A DNA stretch of 64,000 bases, from positions 93,897 to 157,896 of the forward strand of contig NZ_JAAITA010000005.1 in the NCBI RefSeq assembly GCF_013304445.1. The letters are read 5' to 3'. Below are positions 1 through 7,995 of this stretch, piece by piece; position 1 is the first letter of the stretch; each line of letters begins with the position of its first letter. Both the position numbers and the translations under genes were made by a program. This DNA comes from Blautia hansenii. GTDB lineage: Bacteria; Bacillota; Clostridia; Lachnospirales; Lachnospiraceae. Below the pieces are notes generated by a model that did not search any database, was not told the origin of the DNA, and saw only the letters and a list, made by a program, of their open reading frames with translations.

Positions 1-1355
1 GGGGAATTTCCGCCTTTGGAGGCCGGGTCATACGTACAGTGGATAACCGTTACATTTCCCTCTTCATCCTTTTCGCAGCCTGTACAGGTCACAAAGTACG
101 CATTCATGAGGCGCACTTCATTGTCCGGATAGAGACGTTTGTATTTCTTTACCGGAACTTCCATAAAGTCTTCTCTTTCAATGTAAAGTTCTCTTCCGAA
201 AGGCACTTTTCTGCTGCCCAGTTCCGGATTTTCCATGTTATTTGGCACTTCCAGGTATTCGATTTCGCCTTCCGGATAGTTGTCAATAACCAGTTTTACC
301 GGGTCTAAAACAGCCATCATACGAGGCGCTTTCATCTTCAAATCTTCGCGGATACAGTATTCCAGCATAGCGTAATCCACAGAACTGTTGGCCTTTGAAA
401 CACCGCAGAGCTCTACGAATTTCTGAATGGATTCCGGTGTAAAGCCCCGTCTTCTAAGAGCCGCAATGGATACCAGACGAGGGTCATCCCAGCCGTCTAC
501 AATGCCGTCTTCTACCAGCTTTTTGATATAACGTTTTCCTGTCACTACATTGGTCAGATACAGCTTTGCAAATTCAATCTGCTTTGGCGGATGGGGATAT
601 TCCAGTTCTGTTACTACCCAGTCATACAAAGGTCTGTGGTCTTCAAATTCCAGGGTACAGATGGAATGGGTCACACCTTCAATGGCATCTTCGATGGGAT
701 GTGCAAAATCATACATAGGGTAAATGCACCATTTGTCCCCGGTGTTGTGGTGTGTCATATGCGCCACACGGTAGATAACCGGATCACGCATATTGATATT
801 AGGAGAAGCCATGTCGATTTTGGCGCGAAGTACCTTGCTGCCGTCCTCAAATTCTCCGTTTCTCATTTTTTCAAATAATTCCAGATTTTCCTCCACACTG
901 CGGTTTCTGTAGGGACTTTCCTTGCCCGGCTCTGTCAGGGTTCCTCTGTATTCCCGGATTTCCTCTGCCGTCAAATCACAGACAAAGGCTTTCCCTTTCT
1001 TAATCAATTTTACAGCCGCTTCGTACATCTGCTCAAAGTAGTCAGAAGCAAAGTACAGACGGTCTTCCCAGTCTGCGCCCAGCCATTTGATATCTTCCTT
1101 GATGGACTCCACAAACTCTACCTTTTCCTTAGTCGGATTGGTGTCGTCAAAACGCATATTGAACTTTCCGTGGTATTTCTGTGCAAGACCATAGTTTAAT
1201 AAAATAGACTTTGCATGTCCGATATGCAGATAACCATTTGGCTCCGGCGGAAACCTGGTACAAATTTCCTCGTATTTGCCCTCTGCCAGGTCTTTTTCAA
1301 TCATCTGTTCAATAAAGTTTTTAGAAACGGTTTCTTTTGCTGTTTCTTTTTCCAC
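1..1355 (-). CDS. glnS: Glutamine--tRNA ligase, 3' end cut by the window edge
   Basis: Charges tRNA-Gln with glutamine in the cytoplasm (class I aminoacyl-tRNA synthetase). The minus-strand translation has the class I HIGH signature inside [15 protein letters not shown] near residue 40, followed by the GlnRS-typical [18 protein letters not shown] stretch and [18 protein letters not shown]. The KMSKR position appears as VVTGKR. About 451 residues are visible; the family is about 550 long, so the C-terminal anticodon-binding part continues beyond position 1. The start is GTG at 1353-1355, nine bases after a GGAGG site at 1365-1369; no upstream ATG fits. It is monocistronic in this view, with its own promoter at 1406-1433. 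Identification is secure; only the C-terminus is unseen. Confidence 0.95.
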   Translation of the reverse strand, partial: MEKETAKETVSKNFIEQMIEKDLAEGKYEEICTRFPPEPNGYLHIGHAKSILLNYGLAQKYHGKFNMRFDDTNPTKEKVEFVESIKEDIKWLGADWEDRLYFASDYFEQMYEAAVKLIKKGKAFVCDLTAEEIREYRGTLTEPGKESPYRNRSVEENLELFEKMRNGEFEDGSKVLRAKIDMASPNINMRDPVIYRVAHMTHHNTGDKWCIYPMYDFAHPIEDAIEGVTHSICTLEFEDHRPLYDWVVTELEYPHPPKQIEFAKLYLTNVVTGKRYIKKLVEDGIVDGWDDPRLVSIAALRRRGFTPESIQKFVELCGVSKANSSVDYAMLEYCIREDLKMKAPRMMAVLDPVKLVIDNYPEGEIEYLEVPNNMENPELGSRKVPFGRELYIEREDFMEVPVKKYKRLYPDNEVRLMNAYFVTCTGCEKDEEGNVTVIHCTYDPASKGGNS

Positions 1356-1405
1356 TTTTTTCTTCCTCCATCTATCGTAATTTCTTCCTTTACAGTCTAA
1401 GGACT

Positions 1406-1433
1406 ATAGTACCATAAATTCCCGCTTTTTCAA
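1406..1433 (-). promoter_or_regulatory. Sigma-A-type promoter of glnS
   Basis: On the minus strand, TTGAAA (1428-1433) and TACTAT (1406-1411) are separated by 16 bases, about 50 bases upstream of the glnS GTG start. Assigned by consensus only. Confidence 0.5.
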
Positions 1434-1470
1434 AGGCTTTGCTTTTATTTTTTTATTTGCATTCAAAATT

Positions 1471-1917
1471 TCACTCCAGAATCATGAAATTTGCCGTGGC
1501 AGTGGCTATGAGATTCCCCGTTTTTTCAGACCGGCATGCTGCAGATACACTGCAGATTCTCCGTCCGGCCCGGTCTGCTTTTGCCGTTACCAGCAGGGCG
1601 TCCTGAGCCATGGCAGGGGAGAGATAATTCAGGTTCAGGTTAATGGTAGGAATTTTTTCACTTCCGCTGACGCTGCGCACCGTAACGCCGCAGGTGGTGT
1701 CAATAGCCGTGGCTATGAGACCTCCGTGCATGGTTGCCATGTGATTTAATTCCCATCTCTGTACCGGAAAACGAAGGGTTACACTTTTTTTCTCGTAATT
1801 GCAGGCATAAAATTCCACCTGCATCCGGCTGTACAAATGATCCGGGTCCTTAGGATAAAGCTGTTCCATGCTCTTACGAATTTCCTGTTCCATTTCCCGG
1901 TTTCTGCTGTTTTCCAT
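1471..1917 (-). CDS. PaaI-family hotdog-fold thioesterase
   Basis: A 148-residue protein that probably hydrolyses acyl-CoA thioesters. The core NHMATMHGGLIATAIDTTCG (about residues 58-77) matches the PaaI/YdiI hotdog signature, in which the HGG loop and the following acidic residue (Asp here) form the active site. The length is normal for a single hotdog domain; the first 35 residues form a charged helix. The start is ATG at 1917 with AGGAGG eight bases upstream. It begins 12 bases after the truA stop and appears to be the last gene of the operon. The substrate cannot be told from sequence. Confidence 0.82.
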   Translation of the reverse strand: MENSRNREMEQEIRKSMEQLYPKDPDHLYSRMQVEFYACNYEKKSVTLRFPVQRWELNHMATMHGGLIATAIDTTCGVTVRSVSGSEKIPTINLNLNYLSPAMAQDALLVTAKADRAGRRICSVSAACRSEKTGNLIATATANFMILE

Positions 1918-1929
1918 ACTGTCTTCCTC

Positions 1930-2664
1930 CTAATACCGCACTTCCAGCAGGGTCAGTCCCCTGGCCGGCGCTGTAAATCCCGCCGCTCCTCTGTCGCAGC
2001 GTTCCAGAATTTCCATCATTTCCTCTGGCTTTCTCTCTCCTCTTCCCACTTCAATCAGAGTTCCGGTGAGAATTCTTACCATATTATAGAGAAATCCGTC
2101 GCCGGTATAGGTCATGCGGATTTCCTGCCCCTCTTCCCGGATTTCGATGTCATATATGGTTCTGACCGAAGACTTTTTCATCTTTTTATTGGAACAAAAA
2201 CTTTTAAAATCATGAGTTCCCGTCAAAAATTCCGCCGCCTCTCTCATGGCCGGTACATCCAGATTTTCATGAAGCGGGCACTGGTATTTCCGCTCAAACA
2301 CATTCTTATGAGAACCTGCAGCAACGCGGTACTGGTACACCTTTTCTCTGGCGTTTAAGCGGCTGTGGAAACGGTCTGCCGCCTGCTTCACCCGGACAAT
2401 CTCAATATCCTCCGGAAGATACCGGTTGAGATATTCGCAGATTTCCTCACTAGTCTTTTCCGTCTCCATATGCGCATTTGCCACCTGCCCTGCCGCGTGC
2501 ACCCCTGCATCGGTCCTGCCCGCGCCCTGTATCGTCACCGGAGTCTGGCACATACGGGATAATACCTCTTCGATTTTCCCCTGTATGGTGTTGTCTGTAT
2601 CTTTCTGCTTCTGCCACCCGCCGTACCGGGTTCCGTCATACTGTATATCCAAACGATAATTCAA
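1930..2664 (-). CDS. truA: tRNA pseudouridine(38-40) synthase TruA
   Basis: Converts uridines 38, 39 and 40 of the tRNA anticodon arm to pseudouridine. The catalytic-Asp motif GAGRTDAGVHA lies near residues 47-57 and the C-terminal half has the usual FLYNMVRILTGTL segment. At 244 residues it is full length. The start codon is TTG at 2662-2664, which overlaps the stop of the upstream HD-GYP gene as TTGA and is preceded by GGGGAG, so translation is probably coupled. A housekeeping gene sitting at the end of a signalling operon is unusual but not rare. Confidence 0.93.
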   Translation of the reverse strand: MNYRLDIQYDGTRYGGWQKQKDTDNTIQGKIEEVLSRMCQTPVTIQGAGRTDAGVHAAGQVANAHMETEKTSEEICEYLNRYLPEDIEIVRVKQAADRFHSRLNAREKVYQYRVAAGSHKNVFERKYQCPLHENLDVPAMREAAEFLTGTHDFKSFCSNKKMKKSSVRTIYDIEIREEGQEIRMTYTGDGFLYNMVRILTGTLIEVGRGERKPEEMMEILERCDRGAAGFTAPARGLTLLEVRY

Positions 2665-3851
2665 GGTTTTTTCTCCCCCTTCTGAATAGCAACTTTCTTT
2701 TGCAAAGAATCTGTGTGAACCGGAATGTTTAAGGACTGCATAATATTTTCCGTTGCCGTAAAAATCCGGTCATGGTTTCCCTGACCCTCCTTTTCCAGCG
2801 CCTCCAAAATCTCATCCTCCAGTACGAAAAGAGCGTCCAACAACATGGGATTAAACGCCCCGCACTCCCCGTTTGCAATCATCTGTATGGCCTCATGGCT
2901 GGAATAGGCTTTTTTATACACTCTCTCACTGGTAAGCGCATCATATACATCTGCAATGGCTACAATCTGAGCATGGAGCGGAATTTCCCCGCCTTTCAAA
3001 CCGTCCGGATACCCCTTTCCGTCCCAGCGCTCATGATGCCATCTGCAGATATCATAAGCAAATTTTACCAGAGGTTCCTCCTGATACGGTTCTAATCTGC
3101 TTACAATATCTGCACCAATAGCCGAATGCGTCTTCATAATCTCATATTCCTCTTCTGTCAGCTTGCCCGGTTTATTCAGTATTTTTTCTGAAATTGCAAT
3201 TTTTCCCACATCATGCAGCGCCGAGGCCAACGCAATATTGCTGATGTCTTTGCCGGACAAGTTCACCTGATGGGTGGTTTCCGATAAATAACGGCACAAA
3301 ATTTCCGTAATAATCCGGATATGCAGCACATGCAGCCCACTCTCTCCATTCCGAAACTCTACAATGTTGCTGAAAATGGTCATCATCATATCGCTGTTCT
3401 TTTTCCGCTCATAGACCTGCTCTGCCACCATTTCTTCCAGCCGCCGCTTCTTGGCGTAGAGCATCAGTGTATTTTTAATGCGCTGCTGTACCACATAACG
3501 GTCAAACGGACGGTGTATATACTCTGTTCCTCCCAGTTCATACACCTTATGCATAAAAGCCAGAGAATCCTCCGATGTAATCATAATGACCGGAATCCTT
3601 TTTATCCACTGCTTTTCCTTCATCTCTCTTAAGACTTCCAGGCCATCCTTTTGGGGCATAATAAAATCCAGCAGGATTAACTGAATCTCCAAGTGGTGTT
3701 TTTCCAATAAATCAATCGCTTCCTGACCGTCATAAGCTTTTATCAGATTGTAATCTTCTTTCAGCATTTCTGTCAGGATTTCCTGATTGATTTCCATATC
3801 ATCTACAATCAATATGGTCTCTTTGTATTTCGTTGCCTGTTCTCTTTTCAT
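2661..3851 (-). CDS. Response regulator with HD-GYP c-di-GMP phosphodiesterase output
   Basis: A two-domain signalling protein of 396 residues. Residues about 12-130 are a receiver domain (ILIVDDMEINQEI, phospho-acceptor Asp in LILLDFIMPQKDG). Residues about 150-350 are an HD-GYP domain with HDVGK, HHERWDGKGYPDGL and ADVYDALTSERVY, the metal-binding and catalytic signature of enzymes that degrade c-di-GMP. All key residues appear present. The start is ATG at 3851; the gene overlaps the 3' end of the diguanylate-cyclase gene and the 5' end of truA. Context predicts that the hybrid kinase and HPt protein upstream pass phosphate to its receiver domain (inference). Confidence 0.9.
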   Translation of the reverse strand: MKREQATKYKETILIVDDMEINQEILTEMLKEDYNLIKAYDGQEAIDLLEKHHLEIQLILLDFIMPQKDGLEVLREMKEKQWIKRIPVIMITSEDSLAFMHKVYELGGTEYIHRPFDRYVVQQRIKNTLMLYAKKRRLEEMVAEQVYERKKNSDMMMTIFSNIVEFRNGESGLHVLHIRIITEILCRYLSETTHQVNLSGKDISNIALASALHDVGKIAISEKILNKPGKLTEEEYEIMKTHSAIGADIVSRLEPYQEEPLVKFAYDICRWHHERWDGKGYPDGLKGGEIPLHAQIVAIADVYDALTSERVYKKAYSSHEAIQMIANGECGAFNPMLLDALFVLEDEILEALEKEGQGNHDRIFTATENIMQSLNIPVHTDSLQKKVAIQKGEKKP

Positions 3852-6030
3852 ATTCCTTAAACTGTCCTTTTTCAGCCTTTTTCACTGTATACATTGCTTT
3901 ATCTGCCCGTTCCAGTAATTCTTCACAACTCCGTCCGTCTTCAGGATACCATGCAATTCCACCGGAAATACAAATGGAGTACTCCTGGTTTTCCTGTAAC
4001 CGAATCGTTGTATGTTTCAGCCGAACCTGCAGGCGTTCTATATAATGGCGAATTTCTTCTTTGCCGGAACAGCCATAGAAGAAAATACAGAATTCATCGC
4101 CCGCAAGACGGCATACCACCGCTGACTGGGGCACGCCCCGTTTCAGACATTCCGCCGCCGTTTGAATATACTGGTCTCCGCAGCCATGCCCGAAGGTATC
4201 GTTTATATGTTTCAAGTTGTCCAGATCAATCATCACAAAAGCTGCTGTCTTTAATTGTTTTGGATTCTCAAACAGAACCCGGAGCCGTTCAAAGAAAGCC
4301 CGCCGGTTGTTCAGACCAATCAGTACATCATGATTTCTTTCGTATTCCATGCGTTTCAAGTCTAAAGTCTGCTTCGTCACATCTTCTACGAATCCGATGT
4401 AATAATTTTCACTGTCCTTTACCATAGTACGGACAAAGCGATATTCTCCAGGGTGTTTTCCCGGAATCTGATACAGGGTTACTTCCCCTTCGGATTCCTT
4501 ATAAACCTCCAGTTCCTGAAAAATCTGCCAGAAATCTTCCATGCAAAGCTCTGTGGAATCCTTTGGAGGCAGCCCGAAAATTTCAAAAAACTTATCTGTT
4601 ATAAATACGGTCTTGTCCTTCCGGTTCACTTCAAATGCTGCAAGAGGAATATCAGCCATGTGAATAATATTAGAAAATTTATTCATAACCTGATTTAACC
4701 GTATGCTTTGCTGTACCAATGCATTGGATAATTTGTCAATTTCCAGAATTCCCGTCTGCGTCAGAGTGAAGGGCTTCGTCAGCTTTATGGCCTCTACTTC
4801 ATGCACTAATTTCAGCACAGGTCTGGATATATAGATAATACCAATCACACCGCCAAGACCGCCAATCGCCACAGCCAGAACTGCAATCCAGGAAAACATC
4901 TTAAGCAGTCTGTCTGTAAACTGGAACAGGTCCTCTTCCCGGGCAATCCCCGCCAGAACCCATTTCTGTTCGTAAAACGGGCTGCTTTCATTGTACAGTT
5001 CCAGATAGGTAATTTCCGCACACAACTGCTCTGACTGGCTATCTATATAGATTTGTCCGTCTTTTTTTGAAAATACGGTTTCTCCCCCCTGCGAAAAGGC
5101 GGACATGTAAGTATTTCCGGATAGCAGCACATTTTCTACAGTGCTTTCATCTCCTTTTTGAATTCCTATAAAATAAGAACCGTCCTTATTATCATCAATT
5201 AATTCCAGATAGGGAAGCAGCTTTTTAACGTATTCAGACATTAAGTCAATGCCCAGAACACCATAAACCGTCCCATCTTCTAAAACCAGGGGAACTGAAT
5301 ACGTTATGGCTTCTTTTTGCGCACAGTCATTTATCCCGGTATATCCCCAGTAACCAAAGTCCAGAATATCCCTCTCTTTTACATTTTCCGTATTTTTTGC
5401 AGCCTGATATGGCTCATACAAATAGGGCAGATAATCTCCGCACTGGGAAAAGTTAAATTTTGTTTTCCATCCTTCATCCGTAGAAAATTCCTGCTGCCGT
5501 ATGAACTCAGCCGGCGCATAACTCCACAACAAATCCTGATTGCGCTCCCACGCTCTTGATGCCGGGTCATAATCATGCAGATACAGCCCCGGTTTGTCTT
5601 CGTATAGACCCTCCTGCTTCTTTTATTCCAGATTTTCTGTATTCAAAACCAGAAACGCACCTGTCACGCCATTGGAACGAACAAGAGAAATCAGCACATC
5701 ACTGGTTTCTTTCAGCAAAGGCATACTGCTCTCAGAACTTTTGTCCAGACTGTCCAGTGAAATGCTTCCCGCATCCACCAGTTTCTGGGTCATATTGTTG
5801 ATTTTCGTGGTGGAATCTTCTATATCTGCCCACCGCACACGCATTTTTTCTTCCAGATAATTTTTTCGGTTTACCACGCGTTCATGAAAAATGTTTCTCT
5901 CATTGGTTTGCATATACTCCAAAACATCTCCATGAATGACGTTATATCCGATTAACATTCCTTCAAAAACAAAAATCACCAGAAGTAATGCCACCATTTT
6001 AACCGCAATCGAAACCCCTCTTTTCTTCAT
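3799..6030 (-). pseudogene. Membrane dCache-GGDEF diguanylate cyclase, interrupted by an in-frame stop
   Basis: A 743-codon frame runs from ATG at 6030 (GGAGG six bases upstream) to the stop at 3799, broken by one TAA at 5623-5625. The first part (5623-6030) gives an N-terminal membrane segment and the start of an extracellular sensor domain. The frame resumes directly after the TAA and carries the rest of the Cache-like sensor, a second membrane segment followed by an HAMP-like linker, a PAS-like region and a C-terminal GGDEF domain (RLAGDEFCIFF). Both parts share one reading frame (5623-3799 is divisible by three), so this is a nonsense codon and not a frameshift. The downstream part could be made alone from the TTG at 5532, but would lack the first membrane anchor. 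An intact protein would sense an extracellular ligand and make c-di-GMP. Confidence 0.8.
5623..5625 (-). other. In-frame TAA interrupting the diguanylate cyclase gene
   Basis: The translation reads VLNTENLE, stop, KKQEGLYEDKPGLYLHDY with no loss of frame or of homologous-looking sequence. A single substitution (for example GAA or AAA to TAA) would explain it. Strain-level decay, sequencing error and readthrough cannot be separated here. Confidence 0.85.
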
Positions 6031-6040
6031 GAGACGCCTC

Positions 6041-7486
6041 CTACAAAACCTCTTCCAGAGCCTGCTTTGTCTCTGTATACCATTCCTCAAATGCTTCTTC
6101 ACTGATAAAATCCGCTACGGCTTCTTCCAATGTCTTTCCTTCCTCCAGACGCTGTACTACAACCTGCCGGGCTTCTTTGGCCGAATCGCCTAATGCATAC
6201 TCCAAAACACTGCGGGCATCTGTTCCATGCTCAAAGGCCTTTGTTGTATACAATTCATTATCCAGAATTTCTCCAATGGCTGTTTTCACAATGTCCATAT
6301 TCACGTCTGGATTTTCCCGTTCCTGTTTTTGAATTGTGCCCAGATTGTTGGCGCTTTTTTTCACCGGAAGATAGCCGGAAGAAAGCACAAACTGAAGGTT
6401 TTGTTCCTCCTGGGTAAACCATTTTAAAAATTCTACAGAAGCATACACTTCTTTTTCTCCGGTATCTGTCACTACCATGCCGGCGCCCTGCTGAACGGCC
6501 ACGGAACCTCCGCCTTCAAATTCCGGCGCCTGCAGCACTTCCAAATCAATGGGGTATGTCAAAGTATCGCTGATTGTCACCTCTTCCGGGAAAAACATAG
6601 CCCCTGAAGAAGAGCCTACAAACGCTAAAATATTTCCGGTCTTCACATCATCGCTGCGAAAACTTCCTGACGCTGCAAAATAGCCCTTCACAAAAGGAAC
6701 GTAATAGTTTTCCCACAGCTTTTTCATCACATCTTTATCAAAATTTAAGGTAACTGTTCCGTTTTCTACGGAAAAAATCTCCACGCCCTGCTGCATGGCG
6801 CCTATAATCATATAATTCGCCATGGCATCGCGGCCAAAAAACGCTTTTCCGTCATTCTTTTCAGGCGTCAGGCCGTCCGTCCATTCATAATAATCCTGTG
6901 CCGTTTTTGTAACGCCTTCCATGGTAGCTAACTGACTCTCGTCAGCGCCTGTTGCCTCTGCAAACTTCTGCCAGTCTGTCTTATTCATCACAAATACTTC
7001 CGTGGATTTTGCTATGGGAAAGATTTTTAATGCATCTTTTCCCGAAAGAACCCCTTCTTCTATGTAACTTTCCACATAGGTATCCAATTCCTGCTGTGTA
7101 AAATACGGCTTTAGATCCACAACCAGGCCCATTTTGTCAATTTCATATGCTGTATCCGCATATGCTGCAAAAATGTTGGGCATGGAACCTGCGCCCGCCT
7201 TTCGCTCCGCTGCATCCAGTACTGCCTGTTCCAGACTGCTGACATTTCCCTGACTCTTGCCTTCCACCACAATTCCTTTTTCCTGTCCTATTGTTTCATT
7301 AAACTCCTGAACCAGCTTGTCAAAGGCTTTTAGCTGCGGACCGTTGTAATAATGCCATATGGTTACGGTAACCGGCTCTTTGGGATTTAACGGACTTTCT
7401 TCCTCTTTCGCCTTGCCGCAGCCGCTAAGCAGCAGGCAGACAGCCAGTCCGCAGCCTATTCCTTTTTGCATTCTTTTCATTGTCAC
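6041..7486 (-). CDS. Extracellular solute-binding lipoprotein, sugar-binding type, without ABC partner
   Basis: A 481-residue lipoprotein: signal peptide with lipobox LLLSGC (Cys near residue 23) followed by VTVTIWHYYNGPQLKAFDKL, typical of the family 1 (carbohydrate) solute-binding proteins. No permease or ATPase gene is adjacent; it sits between an HPt gene and a Cache-GGDEF gene. It overlaps the HPt stop (GTG at 7486; ATG at 7480 is an equally possible start) and ends 10 bases before the diguanylate cyclase ATG. The position suggests it presents a ligand to a membrane sensor instead of a transporter (inference). Being an orphan partner of a transporter elsewhere is the alternative. Confidence 0.85.
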   Translation of the reverse strand: MTMKRMQKGIGCGLAVCLLLSGCGKAKEEESPLNPKEPVTVTIWHYYNGPQLKAFDKLVQEFNETIGQEKGIVVEGKSQGNVSSLEQAVLDAAERKAGAGSMPNIFAAYADTAYEIDKMGLVVDLKPYFTQQELDTYVESYIEEGVLSGKDALKIFPIAKSTEVFVMNKTDWQKFAEATGADESQLATMEGVTKTAQDYYEWTDGLTPEKNDGKAFFGRDAMANYMIIGAMQQGVEIFSVENGTVTLNFDKDVMKKLWENYYVPFVKGYFAASGSFRSDDVKTGNILAFVGSSSGAMFFPEEVTISDTLTYPIDLEVLQAPEFEGGGSVAVQQGAGMVVTDTGEKEVYASVEFLKWFTQEEQNLQFVLSSGYLPVKKSANNLGTIQKQERENPDVNMDIVKTAIGEILDNELYTTKAFEHGTDARSVLEYALGDSAKEARQVVVQRLEEGKTLEEAVADFISEEAFEEWYTETKQALEEVL

Positions 7487-7839
7487 TTTCCCGCTCTGTA
7501 TTTTTCAATCGTACGGATAGCAGTTGTATATTCTGTCTTTACCTGTTCAAATTGTACATATGCTGTGGAATCCAATGCCTTGCGCAAAGAATCCGTCAGT
7601 TCTGCACTTGCTTCCCCCAGCTTTGTAAACCCCAGATTCTGACTGATTCCTTTTAATGTGTGCGCTGCCTGAAAAGCCTGCTGGTGATTGTGCATCTCCA
7701 GCCCTTCCTGCAGTTGTCCAAAGGAAGGATCTTCCAAAAACTTCAGCACAATTCTTTCTATCAGTTTTTCACTGCACAGCCGCTGCATGGTTCCCTGATA
7801 ATCTGCCCCCATTTCGCCATAACACTCTGCTAAATTCAT
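7483..7839 (-). CDS. Stand-alone HPt phosphotransfer protein
   Basis: A 118-residue protein with the histidine-containing phosphotransfer motif AAHTLKGISQNLGF; His near residue 60 would carry the phosphate. It would relay phosphate from the receiver of the hybrid histidine kinase encoded just upstream to a response regulator, most simply the REC-HD-GYP protein three genes downstream. The start ATG at 7839 is 100 bases beyond the kinase terminator, so it probably begins the next transcription unit. No other domain is present. Confidence 0.85.
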   Translation of the reverse strand: MNLAECYGEMGADYQGTMQRLCSEKLIERIVLKFLEDPSFGQLQEGLEMHNHQQAFQAAHTLKGISQNLGFTKLGEASAELTDSLRKALDSTAYVQFEQVKTEYTTAIRTIEKYRAGK

Positions 7840-7939
7840 ACGCTTTCCTCTTTTCCATATGATTTAAAATTATAGTATAACCAGCTTTTATTGTCTACTT
7901 CTTACACCCTGTGCAAAGAAATGTTTCCGCAAAAATACA

Positions 7940-7991
7940 ATTCTCCCGACAGACCTTATTTTCACTGCTTTCCATTGTCTGTCAGGAGAAT
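7940..7991 (-). terminator. Intrinsic terminator after the hybrid kinase
   Basis: Near-perfect inverted repeat (ATTCTCCTGACAGAC paired with GTCTGTCGGGAGAAT, one mismatch) with a loop of about 22 bases, followed on the minus strand by TTGTATTTTT. It begins five bases past the kinase stop codon. Confidence 0.75.
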
Positions 7992-7995
7992 CTTT

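Noticed and set aside
5379..5576. Separate 65-codon gene between the two diguanylate cyclase parts
   Set aside because: It is in another frame and overlaps continuous homologous sequence of the interrupted gene.
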